Of a stretch of 55,938 nt of DNA, positions 43,701 to 52,046 are shown in pieces. Source of the stretch: an uncultured Clostridia bacterium. Lineage in GTDB: Bacteria; Bacillota; Clostridia; Oscillospirales; Acutalibacteraceae. The position numbers and the translations under genes are program-made. Under the pieces are notes generated by a model. That model was not told where the DNA came from. It made no database searches and was given only the letters and a program-made list of their open reading frames with translations. Location of the stretch: contig CANQEU010000007.1 in NCBI GenBank assembly GCA_947595635.1, forward strand, positions 1 through 55,938, in the 5' to 3' direction. Positions within the stretch are counted from its first letter, which is position 1; each line of letters opens with the position of its first letter.

Positions 43701-45092
43701 TACGGCGCCTATCTCGGTTATCGCGTCCTTTGCAGCGGAAAGTCCCGTGGTTTCAAGGTCGAAGCAAATAAATACGCCTTCTCTCAGGTTCTGCTCCGCA
43801 GTGCCCACGACGGCTGAAATCATATCGTTTACAAAATACGCTTCCGTGCCGTAAATCACCTTAAAGGCGTCCGGCTTTTCCTCATCGTCACGGCTCACGA
43901 GGCTTTCAACGGTATCCATAGCCTCCGGGAAAGCCTGCGCCACACCGTGGTCTGTTATAGCTATTGCCGGATGTCCCCATGAGTGCGCCTGCCTTATAAG
44001 CGACGACGCGTCGGACACGCCGTCCATAGACGACATTTTTGTATGAAGGTGCAGTTCAACTCTTTTTTCCGGCGCGTTGTCCACGACCTGAACCTTTTTT
44101 ATTGTTCCTATCGAGCGTGCGCTGAGTACAATTTCGTTTATATATCTGTCATACTCAACCTCTCCGCGGCAAACAATTGTTGCTCCCCGTTTTATTTCAG
44201 CGGCAGGCTTGGCCTGCTTTATTTCGTCAAACACCTTTACTATCATAGAGCCGGTGTAATCGGTTATTTTCAGTGTTATTATATTTTTTCTGCCGTCCTT
44301 GGTCGTGCGGCAGTCGGCTTCAAAAACATCTCCCCATATCACTACCCTGCCGGAATCGGAGGCTATGTCGGATATTGATGTTATGTTTTTTGCGCTGAAG
44401 GTGTTTCCGTACAGGGGCTTTGCGCTGCCCTGAATAACCGCCGGATAGTAATACTCTCCCTCTCTTATCTCAACGGCTTTTGTCACCTGACGCTCTTTTT
44501 TGTCCTTTAACGAGTCTTCAAGCGCCTCCTGCTGCTCGGCTATGGCAATCACGCTTTCACGCCTGTTCTTTTCTTCGATTATATTTCGGCTTTGAACATA
44601 CCCTTCGCTGTCAGCGTTAATTGTCAAAACACCGTCAAAGCTTACGGAAAAGCTCTGTTCAAATTCCTCTGCTATTATCTGACTTAAATGCCTGTCAAAG
44701 CCCTTTGCTTTTAAAATCGCCGCTCCTCCGTGACAAAGCGTAACCTTTAGCGTATCGCCGTTTTCAATGCTTACGCTTGAATCATTCAGCGAGCCGTTAA
44801 GACTTGAGTTTCGCCTTTTCAGCTCCTTTACAAGCTCCGGGTAATATTCCGGAGTAAATGAGCCCTTTGGAAATACCGGCTTTATGTATGCTCCGCTAAG
44901 TCCGAGCGGAAGCTGAGTTATAGCGTTTTCGGCGTCAAAGAGAGCTTGTCTTGAAACAGGCTTGTCAAACCTGATCTTAACGTCCAATATTCTTTTTGAT
45001 GAATTAATCTTTGCCGTTTCTATTTCGCCGTTTTCAATCTCCGGCTGAATTTTTCCATCATAATCGGCAAGAAGCTCTTTTACTGTTATCAA
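40719..45092 (-). CDS. polC: DNA polymerase III subunit alpha, PolC type
   Basis: The 1457-residue replicative polymerase of low-GC Gram-positives. Order: N-terminal domain, OB fold (near 250), PHP domain (ELHLHTKMSSMDG near 347) that is split by the DnaQ-like 3'-5' exonuclease (CFDLETTGLS near 440), then the family C polymerase with GSRGSVGSSF, a zinc-binding CPKC/CPKC segment, the catalytic PDIDLNF (near 982) and a terminal helix-hairpin-helix region. The TTG at 45090-45092 is chosen because AAGAGG lies 9 bases upstream; an earlier TTG 14 codons upstream lacks a ribosome site. Confidence 0.96.
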   Translation of the reverse strand: MITVKELLADYDGKIQPEIENGEIETAKINSSKRILDVKIRFDKPVSRQALFDAENAITQLPLGLSGAYIKPVFPKGSFTPEYYPELVKELKRRNSSLNGSLNDSSVSIENGDTLKVTLCHGGAAILKAKGFDRHLSQIIAEEFEQSFSVSFDGVLTINADSEGYVQSRNIIEEKNRRESVIAIAEQQEALEDSLKDKKERQVTKAVEIREGEYYYPAVIQGSAKPLYGNTFSAKNITSISDIASDSGRVVIWGDVFEADCRTTKDGRKNIITLKITDYTGSMIVKVFDEIKQAKPAAEIKRGATIVCRGEVEYDRYINEIVLSARSIGTIKKVQVVDNAPEKRVELHLHTKMSSMDGVSDASSLIRQAHSWGHPAIAITDHGVAQAFPEAMDTVESLVSRDDEEKPDAFKVIYGTEAYFVNDMISAVVGTAEQNLREGVFICFDLETTGLSAAKDAITEIGAVKLSGGRVVDTFSTFVNPRRPIPAKITDITGITDDMVKNAPFEEDALKDFYDFCGNDSILVAHNAPFDTSFVKAAAKRCKMKYSFTSIDTVAVCRAVLKDIKNCKLDTVAKYLRLGAFNHHRASDDAEMLSRIFLSLVDRLYDDYGITSVRQINTNISGADTKKLNSYHQIILVKNNTGLKNLYKLISMSHLKYFYKKPRIPKSELIKHREGLIIGSACEAGELFRAIVEGKPWDELVEIASFYDYLEIQPTGNNMFMLRNGTVSDIIELQEYNKTVVKLGEKLNIPVVATCDVHFQSPEDGEYRKILQAAQGYTDAENQPPLYLRTTAEMLKEFEYLGKEKAYETVVTNTRKIADSIERVRPIPRGVFPPFIDGAEEQLTTITWQRAKERYGNPLPDIVKARLDRELGSITKHGFSVLYMTAQKLVADSEAHGYLVGSRGSVGSSFVATMSGISEVNPLCPHYICPKCKNSEFITDGSCGSGFDLPPKNCPKCGTPYDRDGHEIPFETFLGFDGDKTPDIDLNFSGEYQSHSHRYTEELFGKDNVFKAGTIATVAEKTAIGYVKKYCEITGRVLHKAEESRLACGCTGVKRTTGQHPGGMVVVPKGKEVFDFCPVQHPANDMKSDNITTHFDFHSIHDTICKLDELGHDVPTIYHYLEKFTNISVMNVSMSDPEVMSLFTSTKALGVTPDEIGSQTGTFSLPEVGTDFVRNMLIEAQPKTFSDLLQISGLSHGTDVWIGNAADLIHSGQCTISEVIGTRDSIMTYLLHKGLEPKMAFKIMEIVRKGKSTKLLTEEHLKAMKDHGVPQWYIDSCMKIKYMFPKAHAAAYMISTLRLGWYKVHKPTEYYAAYFSVRGENFDGATVLKGISAVKEKMKNIKAKGYEASAKDEAEYANLQIINEMLARGIEVLPVDIYKSEAKMFVIEGDKIRLPFSSLSGVGEAAAEMLAECGRQGEYLSIEDFQSRTKLSKSVVETLREVGALNDLPESSQLTLF

Positions 45093-45181
45093 TTTGGCTT
45101 TACCTCTTAATTGTCTTGTCTTATATATTATCAAACAGAATTCTGTGTATGCTTAAATGTAAAATAATATAAAGCGCGGCT

Positions 45182-46219
45182 CTACATTTTATCAATTTCC
45201 CTTATAAGCTCGCTTATAAGCTTGCTTTCGGGAACCTTTTTGATTATCTTTCCCTTTTTAAAGATAAGTCCCTCGCCTTTTCCTCCGGCAATCCCGATAT
45301 CCGCCTCTCTTGCCTCTCCCGGGCCGTTCACTACACAGCCCATTATCGCAACCTTGATATTCTTTTTGCAGCCTCTAAGCCTTTCCTCGGCTTCGTTTGC
45401 AAGAGAAATGAGGTCGATTTTTGTTCTGCCGCAGGTCGGGCAGGAGACAAATGAAACACCGTCGTTTCTAATTCCGATAGCTTTTAAAATATCCTGAGCC
45501 GCATATATCTCCTTAACCGGGTCGGCTGTGAGCGATATTCTTATCGTATCGCCTATACCGTGCATGAGAAGCGAGCCGATTCCGGCGGCTGACTTAATAA
45601 GTCCCATTCGCTCGGTGCCTGCCTCTGTAACGCCGAGATGCAGAGGATAATCACATTTACCCGAAGCAAGCTCATATGCTTTTATCATCGTCGGAACGTC
45701 AGAGGATTTCATCGAAAGCACAATGTCAGTGAAATCGAATTTTTCAAGCAAGGACGCGTGAAAAAGCGCGCTTTCGCACAGCGCTTCGGCAGTAGGCGCA
45801 CCGTAGCGGGCGAGTATGTGCTTTTCAAGACTGCCGGAATTTACTCCTATCCTTATAGGAATGTTCTTTCTGCGGCAGGCGTCGGCAACCGCCTTTACTC
45901 TGCTTTCGGAGCCGATATTTCCGGGGTTTATTCTAATCTTATCCACTCCTGCCTCAACGCACTCAATAGCTATGCGGTAATCGAAATGAATATCGGCAAC
46001 AACGGGAATTTTGAGCGACTGTTTAAGCGCATATATAAGCTGAACGGCAGACAGATCCGGCACTGCCGCCCTGATTATCTGGCAGCCTGCCGCCTCAAGC
46101 CGTTTTGCCTGCTCTATACTGCCGGCTATATCCTCGGCAGGAACATTTAACATAGACTGAATTGAAACAGGCGCTCCTCCGCCTATTGCAACGCTGCCTG
46201 CCCTTATCTGCTTTGTCAT
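45182..46219 (-). CDS. ispG: 4-hydroxy-3-methylbut-2-enyl-diphosphate synthase (IspG/GcpE)
   Basis: A 345-residue [4Fe-4S] enzyme of the MEP isoprenoid pathway. It has a TIM barrel (IQSMLNVPAED, ADIHFDYR, RINPGNIG) and a C-terminal cluster domain with SCPTCGRT and MGCVVNGPGE holding the three cysteines. The ATG at 46219 with AAGGG 8 bases upstream is preferred over a GTG three codons earlier. It is in a run with rseP and ispC. Confidence 0.95.
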   Translation of the reverse strand: MTKQIRAGSVAIGGGAPVSIQSMLNVPAEDIAGSIEQAKRLEAAGCQIIRAAVPDLSAVQLIYALKQSLKIPVVADIHFDYRIAIECVEAGVDKIRINPGNIGSESRVKAVADACRRKNIPIRIGVNSGSLEKHILARYGAPTAEALCESALFHASLLEKFDFTDIVLSMKSSDVPTMIKAYELASGKCDYPLHLGVTEAGTERMGLIKSAAGIGSLLMHGIGDTIRISLTADPVKEIYAAQDILKAIGIRNDGVSFVSCPTCGRTKIDLISLANEAEERLRGCKKNIKVAIMGCVVNGPGEAREADIGIAGGKGEGLIFKKGKIIKKVPESKLISELIREIDKM

Positions 46220-46244
46220 TTTGATCACCCTTTATTTTAAGCTG

Positions 46245-47297
46245 TTAGCCGAATCCTGAGCCGGACACGAGCCGGACAATATCGTTGAAGGTTACGGCAA
46301 GCATAAACACCATAAGCAGTGCAAAGCCGACGCCGTGTATAAGACCCTCATATTTTTGCGGAACGGGCTTTCTCCTTATAAGCTCAATAATCAGGAACAA
46401 CAGTCTGCCGCCGTCAAGCGCGGGGATTGGAAGCAAATTGAATATTCCGAGATTTATTGTAATTACCATCATCAAATACAGAATATTGTTTACAGCGTCA
46501 AGAAAGCTGCTTTCAAGCCCCTGCGAGGCAACGGTTGTAACGGCTGAGGCTATCCCGACGGGCCCCGACATTTCGTTAAAACCGAATTTTCCTGTAATAA
46601 GACCTATAAGACTGCTCCACACCATTCTGACGGTTGAAACGGTTTGACCTATCGTTTCACCGCACACCGAAAAAAAGTTTTTGTCTACACGCTGAACGTA
46701 AAAATCTATCGCCATTATTTTTTTACCGTCTTTTTCATAGGTGTAAAGCGGCACATTTCCAAGATCAACGCTGCTGCCGTTCCTGTTTACCTTTATCTCC
46801 GGCTTAAAGTCCTTTGATGTTGCAAGAGCAAATCTTATATCATTGGAGTTTAAAATGGCATATCCGTCTATAGACTCAAACCTGTCGCCCTTTTGAAGAT
46901 AATCTGCCGTGACGGAGTTTTCAGCAAAGCCTTCTACCGTCGACGAGGCGAAATACGGCTGCTGCAAAACCAGCACAAGAGTCATAATAAGTCCGAGCAG
47001 AATGTTCATCACCGCTCCGGCGGCTACTATTATAATTCGCTTCCACGTAGGTTTATTTCCAAACGCACGCGGGCTGTCGCTTTCCTCGTCCTCACCCTCC
47101 ATAGAGCAATAGCCGCCTATCGGCAGCAATCTGAACGAATATTTTGTTTCCCCTTTTGTAAAGCTGAACAGCTTAGGCCCCATTCCGAGCGCAAATTCAT
47201 TGACCTTAACGCCCGAAAGCTTTGCCGCGACAAAATGACCCCCCTCGTGAATCAAAATTATCAGTTCAAAAAGTAAAATGCCGATAATTATAAGCAA
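46245..47297 (-). CDS. rseP: Site-2 intramembrane metalloprotease RseP/RasP family
   Basis: A 350-residue membrane protease that cuts anti-sigma factors and signal-peptide remnants inside the membrane. The zinc motif HEGGH is in the first helix, followed by the GPKLFSF and PIGGYCSMEGE segments, a PDZ domain (about 125-200) and the LDG motif in PALDGGRLLF. Four transmembrane segments are seen. The start is unclear: TTG at 47295-47297 is the only in-frame standard codon, with no good ribosome site, so coupling to ispC upstream may matter. Confidence 0.92.
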   Translation of the reverse strand: MLIIIGILLFELIILIHEGGHFVAAKLSGVKVNEFALGMGPKLFSFTKGETKYSFRLLPIGGYCSMEGEDEESDSPRAFGNKPTWKRIIIVAAGAVMNILLGLIMTLVLVLQQPYFASSTVEGFAENSVTADYLQKGDRFESIDGYAILNSNDIRFALATSKDFKPEIKVNRNGSSVDLGNVPLYTYEKDGKKIMAIDFYVQRVDKNFFSVCGETIGQTVSTVRMVWSSLIGLITGKFGFNEMSGPVGIASAVTTVASQGLESSFLDAVNNILYLMMVITINLGIFNLLPIPALDGGRLLFLIIELIRRKPVPQKYEGLIHGVGFALLMVFMLAVTFNDIVRLVSGSGFG

Positions 47298-47324
47298 TGC
47301 AACGTCTATAACGAATCATTCCCT

Positions 47325-48473
47325 TCATAATACTTTAGCTTTAACAAGCTCTCTTGCCGCTTTGTCAGCCTCAAGCACATCGTCAAGATCAAAATCTTCG
47401 ACGGAGCCCTGAGCCTCCATTGCCGCCCGAACAAGCTTCGGAATTTCAAGAAACGATATTTTGCCGTTCAAAAACATCTCTACGGCAGCTTCGTTCGCGC
47501 CGTTTGCCGCCGCAGGATGAAGTCCGCCGAGGTCTAAAGCCTCACGGCATATCCGCATACATTCAAACGCCTCCATATCCGGCTTAAAGAATGTTAGACT
47601 GCCAATGTCTGAAAGGCTGAGCCTTTTTACATCGCAGTTTATTCTTTCGGGATATGTAAGCGCATACTGGATAGGAATTTTCATATCCGGCATACCAAGC
47701 TGCGCAATCACGGAGTAATCGCTTAGCTCTATAAGTGAATGAATTATGCTTTCACGGTGAACCACAACGTCAATTCGGCTTTGAGGCATTGAAAACAGCC
47801 ACGACGCTTCTATTATCTCAAGTCCTTTGTTCATCATTGTGGCGGAATCTATCGTGATCTTTTTGCCCATACTCCAGTTCGGATGCTTTAACGCCTGCTC
47901 GACAGTTACATCTTCAAGCTCGGCTTTGCTTTTTCCGAAAAACGGGCCGCCGGACGCCGTTAAAATAAGCTTATTGACAGCCTTGCCGTCCGGCACGCCC
48001 TGAAGGCATTGAAATATTGCCGAGTGCTCGCTGTCAACGGGATAAAGTCTTACATTGTTTTCCTTTACAGCCTTCATAACAAGGCTGCCGCCCGACACAA
48101 GCGTTTCTTTATTTGCAAGGGCGATATTCTTTTTCGCCCTCGCCGCCGACAGCGTCGGCAAAAGACCTACCATTCCCACAACCGAGTTGAGCACCGTGTC
48201 GCAGTCTTCGTATTCGGCGGCTCGGCATATTCCCTCCATTCCGCCTACAACCTCGGTATTTGTATCTTTAAGGGCAGCCTTCAGCTCAGGAAGCCTTGAG
48301 CTGTCATAAACGGCGACGAGCGGCGTTTTAAATCTTCTTGCCTGCTCCTCCAAAAGCTTTATATTTGTGTTTGCCGTAATTGCCGCAACTCTGATTTTGA
48401 GCTTATCGCAGACCTCAAGCGCCTGTGTTCCTATTGACCCCGTAGAGCCTAAAATTGAAAGTGAGTTTGTCAT
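47325..48473 (-). CDS. ispC: 1-deoxy-D-xylulose-5-phosphate reductoisomerase
   Basis: A 382-residue NADPH enzyme of the MEP pathway (also named dxr). Motifs: GSTGSIGTQALEV (NADPH), ALANKETLVSGG, PVDSEHSAIFQCLQG (metal ligands) and WSMGKKITIDSATMMNKGLE (read in parts). AAAGGA precedes the ATG. It sits in the conserved cdsA-ispC-rseP-ispG order. Confidence 0.95.
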   Translation of the reverse strand: MTNSLSILGSTGSIGTQALEVCDKLKIRVAAITANTNIKLLEEQARRFKTPLVAVYDSSRLPELKAALKDTNTEVVGGMEGICRAAEYEDCDTVLNSVVGMVGLLPTLSAARAKKNIALANKETLVSGGSLVMKAVKENNVRLYPVDSEHSAIFQCLQGVPDGKAVNKLILTASGGPFFGKSKAELEDVTVEQALKHPNWSMGKKITIDSATMMNKGLEIIEASWLFSMPQSRIDVVVHRESIIHSLIELSDYSVIAQLGMPDMKIPIQYALTYPERINCDVKRLSLSDIGSLTFFKPDMEAFECMRICREALDLGGLHPAAANGANEAAVEMFLNGKISFLEIPKLVRAAMEAQGSVEDFDLDDVLEADKAARELVKAKVL

Positions 48474-48545
48474 CTTAAAATTCCTTTCGGTCGCAATATA
48501 TATACGCGGAGCGCCCTTTTATTATTAATGACAGTATGTAACTAT

Positions 48546-49370
48546 TTATTTTATTAATATCGGGAAATATTCCACAAACAGCAAAACAAACGGCGCTGTG
48601 AAAATTACGCTGTCGCAACGGTCAAGTATGCCGCCGTGACCCGGTATTACGCTGCCGTAATCCTTTATCTTACAGCTTCGCTTTACCGCTGAAAAGGAGA
48701 GGTCGCCGATTATTGATACGATTCCGCCGATAAGAGCCAAAACGATAAGCATAAGATACTGTATTTGCTCATTCCTCCTGAAAATAAACGCGTTGAATAT
48801 TATTGTCAGTATCAACGCTCCTATTACCCCGGCGATAAGACCTCCAACTGCGCCCTCCACCGTCTTTTTGGGGCTTATCTTAGGGCAAAGCTTATGCTTG
48901 CCGAGCATACTGCCGGCAAAATACGCGCCCGCATCAGCAACCCACGGAATTGCAACCGACAGCATTATGTAATAAAGAGAGTGGGATATGTCGCTGTAGC
49001 AAAGGACGACAACACAGGAGAGTCCGACGGTTATTGCGCCGCAGGTGAGGATCGCGAAAGCAATTTTATCAAACTTAAGAGTGTCCGAGCAGATAATCAT
49101 AATTACGAATATTGACAGCGGATATAGAAATGCGGCAATTTTCCAATACTGTGTTGATACAAGCATAGGAAAAAGGAGCGAAAATGCCGCCGACGGCACA
49201 AAAAGCCGCATATCCTTGACGATGGCTCCGGCGGTAAAGACCTCTACAACACAAACAAAGACCACTATTGAAACCAAAATATTATATACAACCGGAAAAA
49301 ACTGTCCCAGGATCATCATAAGAGCAACGAGAAACGAGCCCGAAACACCGGAAATAATTCTTACCTTCAT
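48546..49370 (-). CDS. cdsA: Phosphatidate cytidylyltransferase
   Basis: A 274-residue integral membrane enzyme making CDP-diacylglycerol. It has seven or eight transmembrane segments and the CDS signature [11 protein letters not shown] with [12 protein letters not shown] near the C-terminus. The ATG at 49370 (MKVRIISG) is typical for the family and has AGG upstream; another ATG twelve codons earlier lacks a ribosome site. Confidence 0.93.
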   Translation of the reverse strand: MKVRIISGVSGSFLVALMMILGQFFPVVYNILVSIVVFVCVVEVFTAGAIVKDMRLFVPSAAFSLLFPMLVSTQYWKIAAFLYPLSIFVIMIICSDTLKFDKIAFAILTCGAITVGLSCVVVLCYSDISHSLYYIMLSVAIPWVADAGAYFAGSMLGKHKLCPKISPKKTVEGAVGGLIAGVIGALILTIIFNAFIFRRNEQIQYLMLIVLALIGGIVSIIGDLSFSAVKRSCKIKDYGSVIPGHGGILDRCDSVIFTAPFVLLFVEYFPILIK

Positions 49371-49555
49371 AAGCAAACCTGCCTTAATATTTTTAAATCG
49401 AAGCATGACATAATCGGCACGCTTTATAAAATCCTCTGCACCGGCCGCGGATAATCAAGCCCTGCGCCTAAACGAAAGATGTGAGTATCTCTTTAAGCGC
49501 CGTTTGCGGCTCTGTTAGGCGCGGCGTATAAATACACGCATTGTCTGAGGATAGT

Positions 49556-50305
49556 TCATACACTTCCAAACCGCCTGTTCCGGCGTGCGTATTCAAGAAT
49601 ACATTGTTCAAGCATATCCTTTGAAAAATCCGGCCAAAGAACGTCGTCAAGAATGACATACTCGGAATACGCCGACTGCCAAAGTAAAAAGTTTGAAATG
49701 CGGTATTCACCGCTCGGCCTTATTATCAAGTCCGGGTCAGGCTGACCGGCAGTGTATAAATTGTCTGAAATATCATTTTCAGTAATATCACCGGCTGTTA
49801 TTTCTTTATTTTCTACCCTTTCGGCTATTCTGCGCATCGCCCGTACTATTTCATCTCTTCCGCCGTAATTCATCGCTATATTTAAAACCATACCCTTTCG
49901 GTCGGCGGAGCATTCCTCGTTTTCCTTTATGAGCGCTTGAAGCTCCGGCGAAAACGCGGTTTTGTCGCCTATGAAACGAACGACTATATCCTCATCCTTA
50001 AAATCTCTTATTGCCTCTTCAAGATATGATTTAAAAAGCTCCATCAGCGCGTTTACCTCGTCCTTCGGACGCTTCCAGTTTTCGGTTGAAAAGGCATATA
50101 CAGTCAAATATTTTATTCCGATATTCGCGCAGTGCTTTGTAATCGTTCTGAAATTTTTTGCGCCCGCTCTGTGTCCTGCCTTTCGGGGCAAGCCCCTTTT
50201 CTGCGCCCAGCGGCCGTTGCCGTCCATTATTATGCCAATATGCTCCGGCAGTATTACGTCCTCAAGACCTTTATCCTTTTTGCTTTTAAAAAATCCTATT
50301 GCCAT
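49556..50305 (-). CDS. uppS: Undecaprenyl diphosphate synthase (isoprenyl transferase)
   Basis: A 249-residue cis-prenyltransferase making the C55 carrier for wall and surface polymers. The catalytic Asp is in IIMDGNGRWAQ, with GHRAGAKNFR, AFSTENWKRP, and RPSGEYRISNFLLWQ (diphosphate binding). It links wall synthesis with the isoprenoid genes that follow. The ribosome site is weak (GGCGGTG). Confidence 0.94.
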   Translation of the reverse strand: MAIGFFKSKKDKGLEDVILPEHIGIIMDGNGRWAQKRGLPRKAGHRAGAKNFRTITKHCANIGIKYLTVYAFSTENWKRPKDEVNALMELFKSYLEEAIRDFKDEDIVVRFIGDKTAFSPELQALIKENEECSADRKGMVLNIAMNYGGRDEIVRAMRRIAERVENKEITAGDITENDISDNLYTAGQPDPDLIIRPSGEYRISNFLLWQSAYSEYVILDDVLWPDFSKDMLEQCILEYARRNRRFGSV

Positions 50306-50350
50306 AGCTTACACCGCCGCATAACAGTTTTTGCCGAAGAACCGGCAGTC

Positions 50351-50389
50351 ATACGGGATTTCAGCAGAATTACTGCCGAAATCCCGTAT
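50351..50389 (-). other. Perfect hairpin between frr and uppS
   Basis: ATACGGGATTTC (50351-50362) pairs with GAAATCCCGTAT (50378-50389), extended inward by CAG/CTG. No T tract follows on the minus strand, so this looks like an mRNA processing or stabilising hairpin at the 3' end of frr. Confidence 0.55.
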
Positions 50390-50392
50390 TTA

Positions 50393-50947
50393 TCATATAG
50401 ACATTACTTCCTTCTGCTTTTTATCGGCAGCGGCGTCTGCCTCTTTAACATACTTGTCGGTGAGATCCTGAATTTTTTTCTCCGCAATTTTCAGGTCGTC
50501 CTCGGTAAGCTCGCCGTTTTTCTTCATTGCCTTTACCTTCTCAACCGCATCACGTCTTACGTTCCTTACCGACACCTTTGTTTCCTCAGCCATTTTGGAA
50601 ACATCCTTGACTATCTCCTTACGGCGGTCTTCGGTAAGCGGCGGAAATACTATTCTCAGCGCCTTGCCGTCGTTTTGCGGATTGATACCGAGGTCCGATG
50701 TTTGTATAGCCTTTTCTACGGCTCTTAAAACGGAAGCGTCCCACGGCTGGATCATAAGGGTTCTTGCCTCGGTAATTGATACGGCGGCAAGCTGATTTAT
50801 CGGCGTTGGCGCTCCGTAATAATCGACCATAATTTTGTCAAGAACTGCCGGATTAGCCCTGCCTGCCCTTATTGCCGCATAGTCGTCGGCAAGATGAGAA
50901 AGCCTTTTTTTCATTCTTTCTTCTGCCTTTGATATTACTTCATTCAT
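50393..50947 (-). CDS. frr: Ribosome recycling factor
   Basis: A 184-residue RRF that, with EF-G, splits ribosomes after termination. Family segments: RAGRANPAVLDKIMVDYYG, PPLTEDRRKE and VRNVRRDA. Length is standard. The ATG at 50947 (MNEVIS) is preferred over a TTG two codons upstream. It lies 24 bp after pyrH, the usual order. Confidence 0.96.
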   Translation of the reverse strand: MNEVISKAEERMKKRLSHLADDYAAIRAGRANPAVLDKIMVDYYGAPTPINQLAAVSITEARTLMIQPWDASVLRAVEKAIQTSDLGINPQNDGKALRIVFPPLTEDRRKEIVKDVSKMAEETKVSVRNVRRDAVEKVKAMKKNGELTEDDLKIAEKKIQDLTDKYVKEADAAADKKQKEVMSI

Positions 50948-50971
50948 AGTCAATACTCTCCTAAATTATAT

Positions 50972-51676
50972 TTATTCCACAAGTGTGCCAATATTTTCAC
51001 CGCATACAGCCGAAACGATATTTTGCGGCTTATCAATACTGAACACAAGTATTGGAATATGATTGTCTTTGCAAAGCGACGCCGCTGTGCTGTCCATAAC
51101 CTTTAAATCCTTATTAAGCACATCATAGAAGGATACTCTGTCATACTTTCTGGCGTCTTTATTTGTTTTGGGGTCGCTGTCATAAACTCCGTCGACCATA
51201 GTAGCCTTAAAAATAATATCGGCGTCAATTTCGGCAGCGCGCAGTGAAGCGGCAGTGTCTGTTGAAAAGAACGGGTTGCCCGTGCCGCAGCCAAAGACTA
51301 CAACTCTGCCCTTTTCAAGGTGGCGCACAGCCTTATTGCGGATATAAGGCTCGGCAAAAGCCTGCATTGAAATTGCGGTTTGAACTCTTACGACAACGCC
51401 GAGCTGCTCAAGAGCGTCCGCTACACCGAGGGCATTTATTACGGTAGCCATCATTCCCATATGGTCTGCTCTTGTTCTGTCCATTTTTCCGCTGCTTCTG
51501 CCTCTCCAGAAGTTTCCGCCTCCAACAACAATGGCAACCTGTACGCCCATATCGTTAAGCTCTTTTATAGGCTCGCAAATTTTGAGCACCGTATCAAAAT
51601 CAATTCCGTGTCCGCCCTCGCCTGCAAGAGATTCTCCGCTGAGCTTGAGTAGTATTCTTTTATACATCGGTTTCAT
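50972..51676 (-). CDS. pyrH: UMP kinase
   Basis: A 234-residue bacterial UMP kinase (amino-acid kinase fold), making UDP from UMP. Motifs: [42 protein letters not shown] (read in parts) and [19 protein letters not shown] precedes the ATG. It heads the operon here, with its own promoter; rpsB and tsf, often upstream, are not adjacent. Confidence 0.96.
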   Translation of the reverse strand: MKPMYKRILLKLSGESLAGEGGHGIDFDTVLKICEPIKELNDMGVQVAIVVGGGNFWRGRSSGKMDRTRADHMGMMATVINALGVADALEQLGVVVRVQTAISMQAFAEPYIRNKAVRHLEKGRVVVFGCGTGNPFFSTDTAASLRAAEIDADIIFKATMVDGVYDSDPKTNKDARKYDRVSFYDVLNKDLKVMDSTAASLCKDNHIPILVFSIDKPQNIVSAVCGENIGTLVE

Positions 51677-51723
51677 ATTTAAAATCCTTTCAAAATTGTA
51701 TTTTTGCGTACTTTATCACTCTT

Positions 51724-51752
51724 ATAATACTATATATTGTTATTTCTGTAAA
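51724..51752 (-). promoter_or_regulatory. pyrH operon promoter
   Basis: The minus strand has -35 TTTACA (51752-51747), a 17-bp spacer and -10 TATTAT (51729-51724). Confidence 0.65.
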
Positions 51753-51833
51753 GCAATACCGCAAATTTTTACATCAAATTAACAGTATTTTTCCCTGCGG
51801 AAAAATAAATTATCGGCAAGGCTTATTCTCTTT

Positions 51834-51963
51834 GGGCGGCGACCACCGTAATGCGCCCTCTGGGCGCATTACGGTCAAACGCAGCCAAGCAAAGAAAGCG
51901 AGTTTAAAATCAGGCGTCGGCTGCGTTTGCACGGACTGCCTGCGGCAGTCCGGGTCGCCGCCC
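51834..51963. mobile_element. 130-bp nested palindromic element with terminal inverted repeats
   Basis: Perfect 11-bp terminal inverted repeats GGGCGGCGACC (51834-51844) and GGTCGCCGCCC (51953-51963). Inside are three stems: ACCGTAATGCGCCC/GGGCGCATTACGGT (51845-51858 with 51862-51875), AAACGCAGCC/GGCTGCGTTT (51877-51886 with 51919-51928) and CGGACTGCC/GGCAGTCCG (51932-51940 with 51944-51952). No gene is inside. It looks like a small non-autonomous (MITE or REP-like) element in the 370-bp gap upstream of pyrH. No clear target duplication was found. Confidence 0.7.
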
Positions 51964-52000
51964 CCCTTAATAGAGCTCGTCACACAAATTTCCGCTTAAC

Positions 52001-52032
52001 AAAAACAACCGAAGCCGCAAAGACCTCGGTTG
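52001..52032 (-). terminator. Terminator after oadB
   Basis: CAACCGA and TCGGTTG arms (52026-52032 with 52006-52012) are followed on the minus strand by TTTTTG. Confidence 0.7.
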
Positions 52033-52046
52033 CTCAATCTTTTTAA

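Noticed and set aside
50132-50728. 198-codon plus-strand frame across uppS and frr
   Set aside because: Two well-conserved genes on the other strand explain the region; the frame has no ribosome site or motif.
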